DNA of 64,000 nucleotides from Selenomonas sputigena_A (GTDB taxonomy: Bacteria; Bacillota; Negativicutes; Selenomonadales; Selenomonadaceae). How positions within the stretch are numbered: position 1 is the first letter of the stretch; the number at the start of each line of letters is the position of its first letter. Made by a program: the position numbers and the translations under genes. Shown piece by piece: positions 40,903 through 51,472 of the stretch. A model generated the notes under the pieces. It saw only the letters and a list, made by a program, of their open reading frames with translations. It searched no databases and was not told the DNA's origin. The stretch covers positions 248,001-312,000 of the forward strand of contig NZ_CP194411.1 in assembly GCF_051603425.1 (NCBI RefSeq). Direction: 5' to 3'.

Positions 40903-42759
40903 TTATTTCTCGTCCTTGACTTCCGTGTACTCAGCATCGACGACATTCTCATCATCGGCCTTCGCACCGGAAGAAGAGTCAGCGCCCGGCTGCGGACCCG
41001 CACCGGCTGCGGCTTCCGGGCCGCCCGCCTGCTGGTATGCCGCCGCGCTCATCTCGTAGAGCGGCTTTTCAAGCTCCTCGGTCGCCTTCTTGATGGCGTC
41101 GTTGTCCGTGCCCTTCAAAGCCTCCTTGACCTTGTCGGCAGCGGCCTGCACTTCGTCCGCCTTCGCCTTGTCGACCTTGTCGCCAAGATCCTTGATCGCC
41201 TTCTCCGCCTGATAGACGGTCGAATCGGCGCGGTTTCTGATCTCTACGGCTTCCTTCTGCTTCTTGTCCTCAGCCTCATGCGCCTGGGCTTCCTTGACCA
41301 TGCGGTCGATGTCGTCCTTGCTCATGCCGCTGTCGGACTGAATCGTGATCTTCTGCTCCTTGCCCGTACCGAGATCCTTCGCGGAAACATGCACGATGCC
41401 GTTCGCGTCGATGTCAAAGGCGACCTCGATGCGCGGAACGCCGCGCGGCGCAGGAGGAATATCGGAAAGCTCGAAACGGCCGAGCGTCTTGTTGCCCGCA
41501 GCCATCTCACGCTCGCCCTGCAGGACGTGGATGTCGACAGACGGCTGGTTGTCCGCTGCCGTCGAGAAGACCTGGCTCTTCCTGACAGGAATCGTCGTGT
41601 TGCGCTCGATGAGCTTCGTCGAAACGCCGCCCAAGGTCTCGATGCCCAGGGAGAGCGGCGTGACGTCGAGGAGCAGCATGTCCTTGACCTCGCCGACGAT
41701 GATGCCTGCCTGGATCGCCGCACCGATGGAAACGCACTCATCCGGATTCACGCTGCGGTCCGGCTCCTTGCCGAAATAGCCCTTGATGGCTTCCTGCACG
41801 GCAGGAATGCGCGAGGATCCGCCGACAAGCAGCACCTTGTCGATGTCCGAAGGCGAAAGACCCGCATCCGACATAGCCTGACGCGTCGGTCCCATCGTGC
41901 GCTCGACGAGGTCATGCGTGAGCTCGTCGAACTTGGCGCGCGTGAGCTTCAGATCGAGATGCTTCGGCCCCGTAGCATCCGCCGTGATGAACGGCAGGTT
42001 GATCGGCGTTTCCATCATGCTCGAAAGCTCGATCTTTGCCTTTTCCGCCGCTTCGAGGAGGCGCTGTGCGCTCATCTTGTCGGCAGAGAGATCGATGCCG
42101 TTTTCCTTCTTGAACTCCGCGACCATCCAGTTCATGACGGCGTGGTCAAAATCATCGCCGCCGAGGTGCGTGTCGCCGCTCGTCGCCTTGACCTCGACCA
42201 TGCCCTCACTGAGCTCGAGAATCGAAACGTCGAACGTACCGCCGCCGAGGTCAAAGACGAGAACCGTATGCTCACCGCCCTTGTCGACGCCGTATGCCAA
42301 AGATGCCGCCGTCGGCTCGTTGACGATGCGCAGCACATCGAGGCCCGCGATCTTTCCCGCGTCCTTCGTCGCCTGACGTTGGCTGTCGTTGAAGTACGCC
42401 GGCACCGTGATGACCGCCTGTGTCACCGTCTCGCCGAGGTAGGCTTCCGCATCCGCCTTGAGCTTCTGCAGCACCATCGCCGAAATCTCCGGCGGCGTAT
42501 AATCCTTGCCGTCGATCGAAACCTTGTAGTCTTTCTCGCCCATGTGGCGCTTAATCGACGCGATCGTGCGGTCGGGATTCGAAACGGCCTGGCGTTTTGC
42601 CAGCTGGCCGACGAGGCGCTCGCCCGTCTTCGTGAAACCGACGACGGACGGCGTCAAGCGGCTGCCTTCCGGATTCGTAATGACGACCGGCTTGCCGCCC
42701 TCCATAACGGAAACGACGGAATTAGTTGTTCCCAGATCAATACCGATTGCTTTTGCCAT
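40903..42759 (-). CDS. dnaK: Molecular chaperone DnaK (Hsp70)
   Basis: A 618-residue Hsp70. MAKAIGIDLGTTNSVVSVME, AVITVPAYFNDSQRQATKDA, VFDLGGGTFDVSILEL, LLVGGSSRIPAVQEAI and the linker LLLDVTPLSLGIET are all standard. The C-terminal lid ends in a Gly/Ala-rich tail and EYTEVKDEK. ATG at 42759 follows AGGAGGAG; an in-frame Met at 42795 has none. It folds proteins in a cycle with DnaJ and GrpE. Confidence 0.98.
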   Translation of the reverse strand: MAKAIGIDLGTTNSVVSVMEGGKPVVITNPEGSRLTPSVVGFTKTGERLVGQLAKRQAVSNPDRTIASIKRHMGEKDYKVSIDGKDYTPPEISAMVLQKLKADAEAYLGETVTQAVITVPAYFNDSQRQATKDAGKIAGLDVLRIVNEPTAASLAYGVDKGGEHTVLVFDLGGGTFDVSILELSEGMVEVKATSGDTHLGGDDFDHAVMNWMVAEFKKENGIDLSADKMSAQRLLEAAEKAKIELSSMMETPINLPFITADATGPKHLDLKLTRAKFDELTHDLVERTMGPTRQAMSDAGLSPSDIDKVLLVGGSSRIPAVQEAIKGYFGKEPDRSVNPDECVSIGAAIQAGIIVGEVKDMLLLDVTPLSLGIETLGGVSTKLIERNTTIPVRKSQVFSTAADNQPSVDIHVLQGEREMAAGNKTLGRFELSDIPPAPRGVPRIEVAFDIDANGIVHVSAKDLGTGKEQKITIQSDSGMSKDDIDRMVKEAQAHEAEDKKQKEAVEIRNRADSTVYQAEKAIKDLGDKVDKAKADEVQAAADKVKEALKGTDNDAIKKATEELEKPLYEMSAAAYQQAGGPEAAAGAGPQPGADSSSGAKADDENVVDAEYTEVKDEK

Positions 42760-42846
42760 GATGAAACTCCTCCTATTGTTTGCGGAAAGCACCAAAAATC
42801 CAATGCTTCCCTGAAAATCTATGCTAAGGATAAATCCTCTGTTGTC

Positions 42847-43497
42847 TTAATTCGAAACGACCTGCACCATGCTCGGGCGCACGACACGCCCCTTGACCAT
42901 ATAGCCCCTTTGCAATTCCTGCTCAATCATGTCGTCCTCCTTTTCAGGATCCTGAACGCGCATGACGGCCTGATGAAAGTTCGGATCGAATTTCCTCCCT
43001 TCCGTCTCGATGGGCTCAAGCCCATTTTTTGCCAGCAGCTCCTGCATCTGCTTATAGATCATGGAAACGCCTGTGCGGAAGCTGTCCAAATCGGGAACTT
43101 CTGCGGAAAGAGCTCGCTCGAAATTGTCCAGAAGCGGCAGAAGATCCGTGATAATGCCTTGTATGACGACATCGCCAAGCTCCTCACGCTCCTTTTGGGA
43201 GCGGCGCCGGAAATTATCGAAATCCGCGCGCAGGCGGAGCATCTGGGCATCCTTCTCCTGCAGCTCATTTTCGAGCTGCTGAACCCGTCCGCTGAGTTCC
43301 CCGCCTTCAGCCTCTTCGGCCGCCTCGGCATCCTCGGGATTCCCTTCGGCCGTTTCTGCCTCTCCAGGCTCGAAAGCCGGTTCATCATCGCTTTCTCCGC
43401 CAGCTTCCGCCGCTTCCGCCTCGTCAATCTCCCGCTTCATTTCCTCGAGCTTTTCCTCGTCCTTCTTCTTCATCTCATCCTTCATGAATGATGGCAT
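42847..43497 (-). CDS. grpE: Nucleotide exchange factor GrpE
   Basis: A 216-residue GrpE. An acidic, Ala/Glu-rich N-terminus of about 75 residues is followed by the long helix (LENELQEKDAQMLRLRADFD) and the head domain with NFRRRSQKEREEL, LLPLLDNFERAL, GVSMIYKQMQELL, FDPNFHQAVMRV and GYMVKGRVVRPSMVQV. It releases ADP from DnaK. ATG at 43497 is preferred over a GTG nine bases earlier that lies within the ribosome site. Confidence 0.95.
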   Translation of the reverse strand: MPSFMKDEMKKKDEEKLEEMKREIDEAEAAEAGGESDDEPAFEPGEAETAEGNPEDAEAAEEAEGGELSGRVQQLENELQEKDAQMLRLRADFDNFRRRSQKEREELGDVVIQGIITDLLPLLDNFERALSAEVPDLDSFRTGVSMIYKQMQELLAKNGLEPIETEGRKFDPNFHQAVMRVQDPEKEDDMIEQELQRGYMVKGRVVRPSMVQVVSN

Positions 43498-43561
43498 TTC
43501 CTTCACCTCTTATTCCATGCCCGTCCGCTGCCGGCGGAAAAGCACGTCCTGTATTGCGCCG

Positions 43562-44590
43562 CTACCAGCGGAAAGGCTCGACGACCCTGGCTATATGGCA
43601 GTTCAGATACTCCAAAAGCGCCATAGCCTTGCCGTACTCCATGCGCGTGGGGCCGAGAACGGCAATCGTGCCGAGACGCTCGCCGTCCAGATGATACGTC
43701 GCCGTAATGACGCTGCAGTCCTGTATGCCGCTGTACTCATTCTCACGTCCAATCGTGACGGCAAGTCCCTCCCGCGCCTGTTTTTGCAGGATTCCTTTCA
43801 CAAGCTCTTCCTCTTCCAGTAGGGAGAGGAGCGAGCGCACACGCCCCACGTCGTGGAATTCCGGCTGCTCCAGCATCTCCGTCGTACCGCCGAGGTAGAG
43901 CCGCTGCTCCTTTTTCTCCTCATCCAGCGCCTCATGAATCAGTTCCAGCGCTGCCTGATAAAGCGATTCGTCCATCACTTCCGCGCGGATGCGCTTCAAG
44001 ACCGCAGAACCGATCGAAGCCAGGCGTTCGCCCGTCAAACATCGGTTGATGATCTCCGCCATACGCTGGAAATCATGAAAGTCAGAACCGGACGGCATCT
44101 TTAAGACACGGTTTTCCACAAAGCCTGCATCCGTCATGAGAACGGCAATGACCCGCTCGGCATCAAGGGGCAGAAACTGCAGTGTGCGAAAGGACACCTG
44201 CGCAAGCTGCGGCGCAAGCACAAGCGCGAGATTCCTCGTGACGCGTGAAATAACTTTCGCCGTCTCCTGAAACACACTCTCGATGCGCCTCACCCTTGCC
44301 TTGTACCAGCGATCGATCAGCACCTTTTCTCTCTCGCCGATCGGCGCAGGAGAAAGAAGATTGTCCACATAAAGACGATAGCCCTTCGAGGAAGGGATGC
44401 GCCCGGAGGACGTGTGCAAATGCTCCAGATAGCCCATCTCTTCAAGATCCGCCATCTCGTTGCGGATTGTCGCCGGACTGACGCCGAGGTCGTGCCGCCG
44501 TGCAACCGCACGCGAGCCGACCGGCTCTGCCGACGAGATATAGTCATCGATGACCGCCTGCAGGATGCGCCGCTTCCTTTCATCAAGCAT
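43562..44590 (-). CDS. hrcA: Heat-inducible transcription repressor HrcA
   Basis: A 342-residue HrcA. Winged-helix N-terminus (MLDERKRRILQAVIDDYISS; EPVGSRAVARRHDLGVSPAT; IRNEMADLEEMGYLEHLHTS) followed by GAF-like domain with VLKMPSG and the end LGTIAVLGPTRMEYGKAMAL. It represses the heat-shock operon by binding CIRCE, with GroEL-assisted folding known for the family. ATG at 44590. First gene of the operon and so self-regulated. Confidence 0.96.
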   Translation of the reverse strand: MLDERKRRILQAVIDDYISSAEPVGSRAVARRHDLGVSPATIRNEMADLEEMGYLEHLHTSSGRIPSSKGYRLYVDNLLSPAPIGEREKVLIDRWYKARVRRIESVFQETAKVISRVTRNLALVLAPQLAQVSFRTLQFLPLDAERVIAVLMTDAGFVENRVLKMPSGSDFHDFQRMAEIINRCLTGERLASIGSAVLKRIRAEVMDESLYQAALELIHEALDEEKKEQRLYLGGTTEMLEQPEFHDVGRVRSLLSLLEEEELVKGILQKQAREGLAVTIGRENEYSGIQDCSVITATYHLDGERLGTIAVLGPTRMEYGKAMALLEYLNCHIARVVEPFRW

Positions 44591-44625
44591 TTTCACACCC
44601 CCCAACAAGATTCATAGCCATGCTG

Positions 44626-44652
44626 TTAGCACTCAATCCGCTTGAGTGCTAA
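44626..44652. promoter_or_regulatory. CIRCE operator
   Basis: Perfect consensus TTAGCACTC-N9-GAGTGCTAA. It lies between the hrcA promoter and the hrcA start, the binding site of HrcA. Confidence 0.97.
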
Positions 44653-44663
44653 CCCATGACTAA

Positions 44664-44692
44664 AATATACACGACAAAGGTCAAAAAGTCAA
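44664..44692 (-). promoter_or_regulatory. Predicted promoter of the hrcA operon
   Basis: TTGACT (44692-44687), 17-base spacer, TATATT (44669-44664) on the minus strand, just upstream of CIRCE. Confidence 0.7.
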
Positions 44693-44729
44693 CATGTTTT
44701 TTTGACCTTTGCAAAAAAGTTTTGCTCTA

Positions 44730-44762
44730 TGAAAAAGAAAAGAGAGGAGGCTCTGCGCCTCC
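44730..44762 (-). terminator. Terminator after the YjfB gene
   Basis: Stem GGAGGC / GCCTCC, loop TCTGC, followed on the minus strand by TCTCTTTTCTTTTT. Five bases after the stop at 44768. Confidence 0.7.
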
Positions 44763-44767
44763 CCTTC

Positions 44768-44956
44768 TTATACCGCAATATCAATATTGTTTCCCAGCGT
44801 GGGGTCAAGGCTTCCGCCCAATTCTTCAAGAAGCTCGCCGACAGCCTCCTCGGTCGTATCCATCGCCATCTTCATGACCGAAATGCCGAGCTGCTGCGTG
44901 TAGCGCGCCTGGCTCATATCAACCGACATCGCCGCAATGCTCATATCCATACCCAT
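44768..44956 (-). CDS. YjfB-family small protein (putative motility protein)
   Basis: A 62-residue YjfB family protein. MSIAAMSVDMSQARYTQQLG and ISVMKMAMDTTEEAVGELLEE match the short family, found near flagellar or motility genes in Firmicutes; its role is not known. ATG at 44956 with AAGGAAGGGGG upstream (Met codons at 44950 and 44944 possible). No other motility genes are nearby. It lies after the methyltransferase-glycosyltransferase gene. Confidence 0.8.
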   Translation of the reverse strand: MGMDMSIAAMSVDMSQARYTQQLGISVMKMAMDTTEEAVGELLEELGGSLDPTLGNNIDIAV

Positions 44957-45058
44957 GCCCCCTTCCTTTGTTTCTTTTATCGTGATCTTCGGCGAAACGC
45001 TTAAGTTTCACCCCGATCTTCCACACCTTGCAGTGCGCACATATCATCCGTGATTTCT

Positions 45059-46930
45059 TCATGCGAGTACGATGCCGCACTTCTCCACGCCCCAGTTCCC
45101 CAGATCTTCCAAAGCTTCATAAAGATCCGCCACATGGGAAGCCACTAAAATTTCATACGTTTCCTTTTTCTGCCGCAATTCTTCGCCTGCGATCAACGGA
45201 ACGCCCTCCCATTGTTCGCCCTTGCCGTCTATGTCTTTCACAGCGATAAAAGCTGCATTGCCCCCATTCTGCTGCACGGCAAAACGAGCATACTGCTCGT
45301 CATAGGCGTAAATGATCAACGGCTTCCGGCTCTCAAGAAAAGCAATCCTGCGAAGTTCCGGCAGATATTCATAAAAGATCTCTTTTTGCTCTTCCTGCCA
45401 TTCATGTGCGACAAAACCATGGCAGAAAAAAAGCACTGTCAAAGCACGATCTTCTATGATTCGCGGCACAATCTCCCGCAAATGCTTGCAACGCGCTTTG
45501 AAAGACTGTTTGGCGACCTCGTTTTTGCGTGTTGTCGTCAGACTCCCCGCATGTTCGCGGTAATGATAGAGAACCTCCTTGATATGCCCTATGCGTCCAT
45601 AACGCAGCATGATGCGCATCCAGTATTCGTAATCCTCGATAAGAAACATCTCCGGATCATAGCCGCCAATCTCTTCCGGAACCTCTCTGCGATAGAGAAA
45701 GCACGCTCCGATACGATTGTCGTAAAACGACATCACGGGATCCGCATCAAATCGATCGCTTTCATCATGCGTCACATTGCCTGCTTCATCCATCATATCC
45801 AGAGAAGCGTTCACCATCATCGTTTCGGGAAAACGGTCGAGATAGTCCGCCATACGCATAAAAGCTTCCGGTAGATACACATTATCATCCGACGTCCATG
45901 TCAAATATTTTCCCCGCGCCTCGGCAAAGCCAATATTGAGAGATCGCGGCAGCCTCTGGTTTTCTCTGTTGCGGATGATGTGGATGCGCGGGTCGCGTGC
46001 AGCATATTCTGCAAGAATCGCCGGCGTCGTATCCGTAGAGCAGTCGTCCACGACGATGAGCTCAAAGTCTTCCATGGTCTGTGCCAACACACTGTCAAGA
46101 GATTCGCGAAGATATCGTTCGCCGTTATAGACAGGAAGGACGACAGAAATCTTCGGCGCTGCCTCATTCTCAGGATGCCCTTGATCGCCTCTTGTATGAT
46201 CGCCCACAGTCAGAAGCAGGTAGCCTTGTCCCATGATGCCTGCCTCCGGCTCTTCCGTGAACCATCGTTCCAATGCCGTGCGAAGATAATGCCCTTCCGG
46301 CAAAAAAGCACGCACCGCATGCATTGCGTCCAAAGTGCTTTCGCGCACATTTCCATAGCCGGCCAAAAGAAATTCATCGAGCAGCGAGTCCTGCGGCATC
46401 TCCAAGCCCCACGGCCAAGCCCCCGCTTTTTCCAGCAGATATTTTCCTGCATGATAGGCAAGAGAGTGCGCATTCGGTATCATGGAAACCATCGTACGGC
46501 AAACGGGACGCCAGAGAGCAAGCAAACGGATGCGCTCCTCTTTTTGAAAATGTTCCAAGAGCCCTGCCTGAAAGGCAAAATCAAAGCTATCATCGGGAAA
46601 CGGCAGCTTCTTTGTCGCATCGACGAGCCGCACATCAAGGGAAACGCCGAGCACCTCGGCCGCACGTCGTGCCAAAGCAACGCTTGACTCCGAATAATCA
46701 ATCGCCGTAGCACGCCGCCCCGCCAAAGCGAGCGCCAGGGATGTTTCGCCGCTGCCGCAGCCAATCTCCAGTACGCGATCCCCGGGCTGCGTCATTTCAA
46801 GCATCTTGCGGCTCCACGATACGAGCAAATTATTTTTCACCGTATGAACAACCTGCTCCAACATAGATTCATTGTAAAGTCCGCCCCAGCCCTCTGCATC
46901 CAACGGCGTATCGTAATTATTCTTCCCCAT
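45059..46930 (-). CDS. Fused SAM methyltransferase and family-2 glycosyltransferase
   Basis: A 623-residue two-domain protein. Residues 1-250 form a class I methyltransferase with VLEIGCGSGETSLALALAG, DYSESSVALARRAAE, and PFPDDSFDFAFQAGLLEHF. Residues 265-510 form a GT-A glycosyltransferase: KISVVLPVYNGERYLRESL, ELIVVDDCSTDTTP, LTWTSDDNVYLPEAF and FLIEDYEYWMRI. A C-terminal part (residues 515-620) is unassigned, with EILVASHVADLYEAL. It may decorate a surface glycan or flagellin; target unknown. ATG at 46930 chosen with AGAGGA upstream. Follows hemW by overlap. Confidence 0.88.
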   Translation of the reverse strand: MGKNNYDTPLDAEGWGGLYNESMLEQVVHTVKNNLLVSWSRKMLEMTQPGDRVLEIGCGSGETSLALALAGRRATAIDYSESSVALARRAAEVLGVSLDVRLVDATKKLPFPDDSFDFAFQAGLLEHFQKEERIRLLALWRPVCRTMVSMIPNAHSLAYHAGKYLLEKAGAWPWGLEMPQDSLLDEFLLAGYGNVRESTLDAMHAVRAFLPEGHYLRTALERWFTEEPEAGIMGQGYLLLTVGDHTRGDQGHPENEAAPKISVVLPVYNGERYLRESLDSVLAQTMEDFELIVVDDCSTDTTPAILAEYAARDPRIHIIRNRENQRLPRSLNIGFAEARGKYLTWTSDDNVYLPEAFMRMADYLDRFPETMMVNASLDMMDEAGNVTHDESDRFDADPVMSFYDNRIGACFLYRREVPEEIGGYDPEMFLIEDYEYWMRIMLRYGRIGHIKEVLYHYREHAGSLTTTRKNEVAKQSFKARCKHLREIVPRIIEDRALTVLFFCHGFVAHEWQEEQKEIFYEYLPELRRIAFLESRKPLIIYAYDEQYARFAVQQNGGNAAFIAVKDIDGKGEQWEGVPLIAGEELRQKKETYEILVASHVADLYEALEDLGNWGVEKCGIVLA

Positions 46931-48080
46931 AAATCCCATTCCTCTCTAATAAGAACTCCTCAAAAACGCGGTTGCCGAATTTCATGCCTTGTTTTGTCAG
47001 GCGGATCGCTGAGGCTGTTTCCTCCAGCAGTCCCGCTTTTTTTAAACGCCGGATCGCCTCCCCGTAGATTTCTCCGATATCCGTCTCAAACTTTTTCCTG
47101 AAGCGATGCTTGTCGATGCCTTCAGCTGTGCGAAGCGCGAGGAAGGCGAATTCTTCAATATGGTTTTCACGCGAAGCGGGCTCTTCTTCTCTTGCGGGTG
47201 CACGCCCTTCCTCGATGCACGCGATATAACGGCGTATGTCCTCCTCGTTCTCCGTGCGCCGCCCCTGCCAATACGAGTGCGCCGCCGCGCCGAGGCCGAT
47301 GTAAGGCACATCCTGCCAGTAGGCAAGATTATGGCGGCTCTCCTCCCCCGCCTTCGCGTAGTTCGAGATTTCATAGCGGCGATACCCTAGGTGCGGCAGC
47401 TGCTCTGTGATGTAATCGTACATATCGCCTGCCGCATCGTCTGTCGGCAGTGCGAGCCTGCCTTCCGCTTCCATTCGTGCAAAGGGCGTCCCCTCCTCGA
47501 CGGCAAGGCCGTAGACAGAGATATGGCCGACAGCGAGAGCAGCCGCACGTTCGACGCTCGCCTTGAGATCGTCAAGCGTCTGCTGCGGCAGCCCATACAT
47601 GAGGTCGAGGCTCACGCGAAAGCCTTCTCCCTGCGCCATGCGCACGGCCTCCTCGGCCTCCCCTGCCGTATGGATGCGCCCGATTGCACGCAGAAGCGGT
47701 TGGGAAAACGACTGCACACCGAAGCTCAAGCGGTTGACGCCCGCTTTTCGCAGATGCGTGAGAAGAGCTGCATCGACCGTACCGGGATTCGCCTCAACCG
47801 TGAACTCCTCCTCGCCCGTCAGACGAAAGGCAGAGCGCACGGCGGCGACAACAGCGAGGAGGTCGGAGGCGAAAAGCGCCGTCGGCGTGCCGCCGCCGAT
47901 GTAAACGGTGCGCGCCGCCCCCTCCTGCAGACAGCGAGAGCCCTGCGCCGCAATCTCGCGGCACAGGGCTTCTCGGTAACGCCCCATCAGCGCCTCTTCC
48001 CCCGCATAGGAAGGAAAGTCGCAATAAAAGCACTTGCGGCGGCAAAAGGGAATGTGGATATAAACGCCAAAATGCTCCAT
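46917..48080 (-). CDS. hemW: HemW-type radical SAM protein (heme chaperone)
   Basis: A 387-residue radical SAM protein. The cluster motif is CRRKCFYCDFPSY near the N-terminus, followed by TVYIGGGTPTALFASDL, FTVEANPGTVDAALL, VNRLSFGVQSFSQPLLRAIGR and DLMYGLPQQTLDDLK. A C-terminal HemN-like domain ends the protein. HemW is thought to hand heme to acceptor proteins and lacks coproporphyrinogen oxidase activity; the second site needed by HemN was not checked in detail. ATG at 48080 starts at the first strand with AGAGG upstream. The usual lepA-hemW order is kept. Confidence 0.92.
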   Translation of the reverse strand: MEHFGVYIHIPFCRRKCFYCDFPSYAGEEALMGRYREALCREIAAQGSRCLQEGAARTVYIGGGTPTALFASDLLAVVAAVRSAFRLTGEEEFTVEANPGTVDAALLTHLRKAGVNRLSFGVQSFSQPLLRAIGRIHTAGEAEEAVRMAQGEGFRVSLDLMYGLPQQTLDDLKASVERAAALAVGHISVYGLAVEEGTPFARMEAEGRLALPTDDAAGDMYDYITEQLPHLGYRRYEISNYAKAGEESRHNLAYWQDVPYIGLGAAAHSYWQGRRTENEEDIRRYIACIEEGRAPAREEEPASRENHIEEFAFLALRTAEGIDKHRFRKKFETDIGEIYGEAIRRLKKAGLLEETASAIRLTKQGMKFGNRVFEEFLLERNGIYGEE

Positions 48081-48175
48081 CCTGTCGCCTCTTTGCTTTC
48101 CGCATCCTCCGCGCAGCTCCTGCAGATGCTTTGCGCTCTCCCGCAGCGAAACGGGCGTGCAGGATGCCGCGAGAA

Positions 48176-49972
<1,797 letters not shown>

Positions 49973-50011
49973 CAAAAAATCCTTCCTTGCGGCGCACAGC
50001 CTGCACGCGCC

Positions 50012-50944
50012 TTAATCCTCGTCGCGCAGAATCCGCCGCTGCGCTCCCGGCTCGAGACTGTAGCGATAAAGCCAAGCCATATGGCTCGCCGTATATGTCC
50101 TGAGACGCATAAGGCCCGCATATTCCTTGCTTCCCTGCGGGATGCCGCGGAACGTGAGGTCGGTTTCCTCCAGTCCCTGCCAGCCGCCTGCAGGCGTCCA
50201 GACTCTGCCGGACTTGATGCTGACCGTTCCCATCGGCACATTCAGCGCTTTTTTCAGGAACTGCACTTCCGTTACGGTACCGGCCGCATCCTTTTTGGAA
50301 ATCCATTCCCAAAAAATCAGATGTTCGCCCTTGATGCGCATCGTCGACGTATCGGCAATAGCGCTCTCTTCGGCGCCTTCGTTCGTCTTCACCTTCCAGA
50401 GATCGAGCCAGCGATCATCAGCCGTCAGCCGATCAAGTTCGCCCATGCCAAAAACGTTGTCGACAATCGCTGCGTAAAAAGTCTCGTCGTATTGCTGGGA
50501 ATTCATTTCCTTTTCCGAACGCGCCGTATGGTTCGACCAGATGATATTGCCCGCGCCGTCATAGAAATCCTCTTCCAGATAGCGCAAGGTGCGGTTCTGC
50601 GGATTGACCTCGACGAGTGCAAGGCTGCAGGCGAGAGCCGCAGGATCCGGCACAATGTCCTGGATGCCGTAATTGGCGATAGTCTCCTGCGCTCCGCCGT
50701 AGCTGAACCCCGTCTTGACCCAGCCCTGTATGACGGTCGGGATGGGATTTTCCATCCCTGCAATATTCAGGCTCTTGATGACACGAACTTCCTGCGGCGC
50801 AAAGAATTTGCTGTATTTTGCATCGGAATTGAGCCAATACCAACCTTCATCCGTAGGGGGCGCCGCCATCGCAGCAGACGACAGTGCAGCAAAAAAAAGC
50901 ACGGAACAGACGATGCCGATAAAATTCCGGAGCATCTTTCCCAA
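50012..50944 (-). CDS. Secreted or periplasmic protein, function unknown
   Basis: A 310-residue protein with a signal peptide (LRNFIGIVCSVLFFAALSSA, cleavage after AMA expected). The mature part has EGWYWLNSDAKYSKFFAP, SFGYGG-like SYGGAQETIANYGIQD, DFYDGAGNIIWSNHTA and a C-terminal half with LWKVKTNEGAEESAIAD, FWEWISKKDAAGTVTEVQF and GWQGLEETDLTFRGIP. I do not recognise a family. TTG at 50944 is the start: GGAGG lies eight bases upstream, whereas the ATG three codons on is too far. It is 39 bp upstream of lepA on the same strand. Confidence 0.8.
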   Translation of the reverse strand: MGKMLRNFIGIVCSVLFFAALSSAAMAAPPTDEGWYWLNSDAKYSKFFAPQEVRVIKSLNIAGMENPIPTVIQGWVKTGFSYGGAQETIANYGIQDIVPDPAALACSLALVEVNPQNRTLRYLEEDFYDGAGNIIWSNHTARSEKEMNSQQYDETFYAAIVDNVFGMGELDRLTADDRWLDLWKVKTNEGAEESAIADTSTMRIKGEHLIFWEWISKKDAAGTVTEVQFLKKALNVPMGTVSIKSGRVWTPAGGWQGLEETDLTFRGIPQGSKEYAGLMRLRTYTASHMAWLYRYSLEPGAQRRILRDED

Positions 50945-51010
50945 AATAATTTCCTCCTTTTCCCTTCTTTCCTTAAGAACTCCTCAATAACTCCACATAT
51001 TCTATTTTAC

Positions 51011-51381
51011 CATGAAACCCCAAGAGGTCAAGCTGAAGGCGCAGACCGATTGGCTAGGTTTCTGTAAGGGCGGCGCACAATGTCCACAACGTGGACGTTT
51101 GTGCGTGTAGCTTAGCGTGAAAGCCCAAGAAGGCAAGCTCCCAAGGGCGCAGACTGATTGGCGGGGAAGTGCTGATAAAATGAAGTCCGTCAGATCGGGG
51201 CAGATTTTTCGTTCGATCAAGAAGACAAACCGGACGCATAGCGGGGCTATGCGTCCGGTTTGTCGACGCCGAGCGAGCGGAAAAGATGCGCTGAGATGGC
51301 GGGCTGAATTTATCAGCGCTTCCCCGGGTTTCTGTAAGGGCGGCGGACAATGTCCACAACGTGGACGTTTGTGCGTGTAGC
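51011..51381. repeat. Mosaic of direct repeats with an inserted inverted-repeat element
   Basis: Block A occurs at 51011-51052 and 51116-51160 (TGAAACCCCAAGAG... and TGAAAGCCCAAGAAG...). Block B occurs at 51055-51111 and 51325-51381 with only a few changes (TTTCTGTAAGGGCGGCG, then GTCCACAACGTGGAC, itself a small hairpin). Order A1-B1-A2-element-B2, where the 163-bp inverted-repeat element lies between A2 and B2. No gene is credible here; short frames in the region repeat with the blocks. Confidence 0.8.
51161..51323. mobile_element. 163-bp imperfect inverted-repeat element (MITE- or BIME-like)
   Basis: Left arm starts GGGGAAGTGCTGATAAA, right arm ends TTTATCAGCGCTTCCCC. The arms are similar over about 80 bases and meet in a perfect 19-bp stem (51222-51240 and 51244-51262, GACAAACCGGACGCATAGC) with a GGG loop. 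It carries no open frame of its own. It sits exactly between repeat blocks A2 and B2, as though it had inserted there. Confidence 0.6.
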
Positions 51382-51472
51382 TTTTTAAAAGTCCCTTACC
51401 GTGCCCATAGCCGGAAAGCAGAACTTCCCCCGCGAACGGGGGAAGAAAAACAGCCGATTTCGCATCGCGGGT

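Noticed and set aside
40858..43491. 877-codon plus-strand open frame opposite dnaK and grpE
   Set aside because: A frame shadow of the GC-rich coding strand; no domain, while DnaK and GrpE are certain on the other strand.
51002..51359. Short minus frames (72 and 101 codons) in the repeat mosaic
   Set aside because: They repeat the same residues because they lie on the A and B blocks; no ribosome site or domain.
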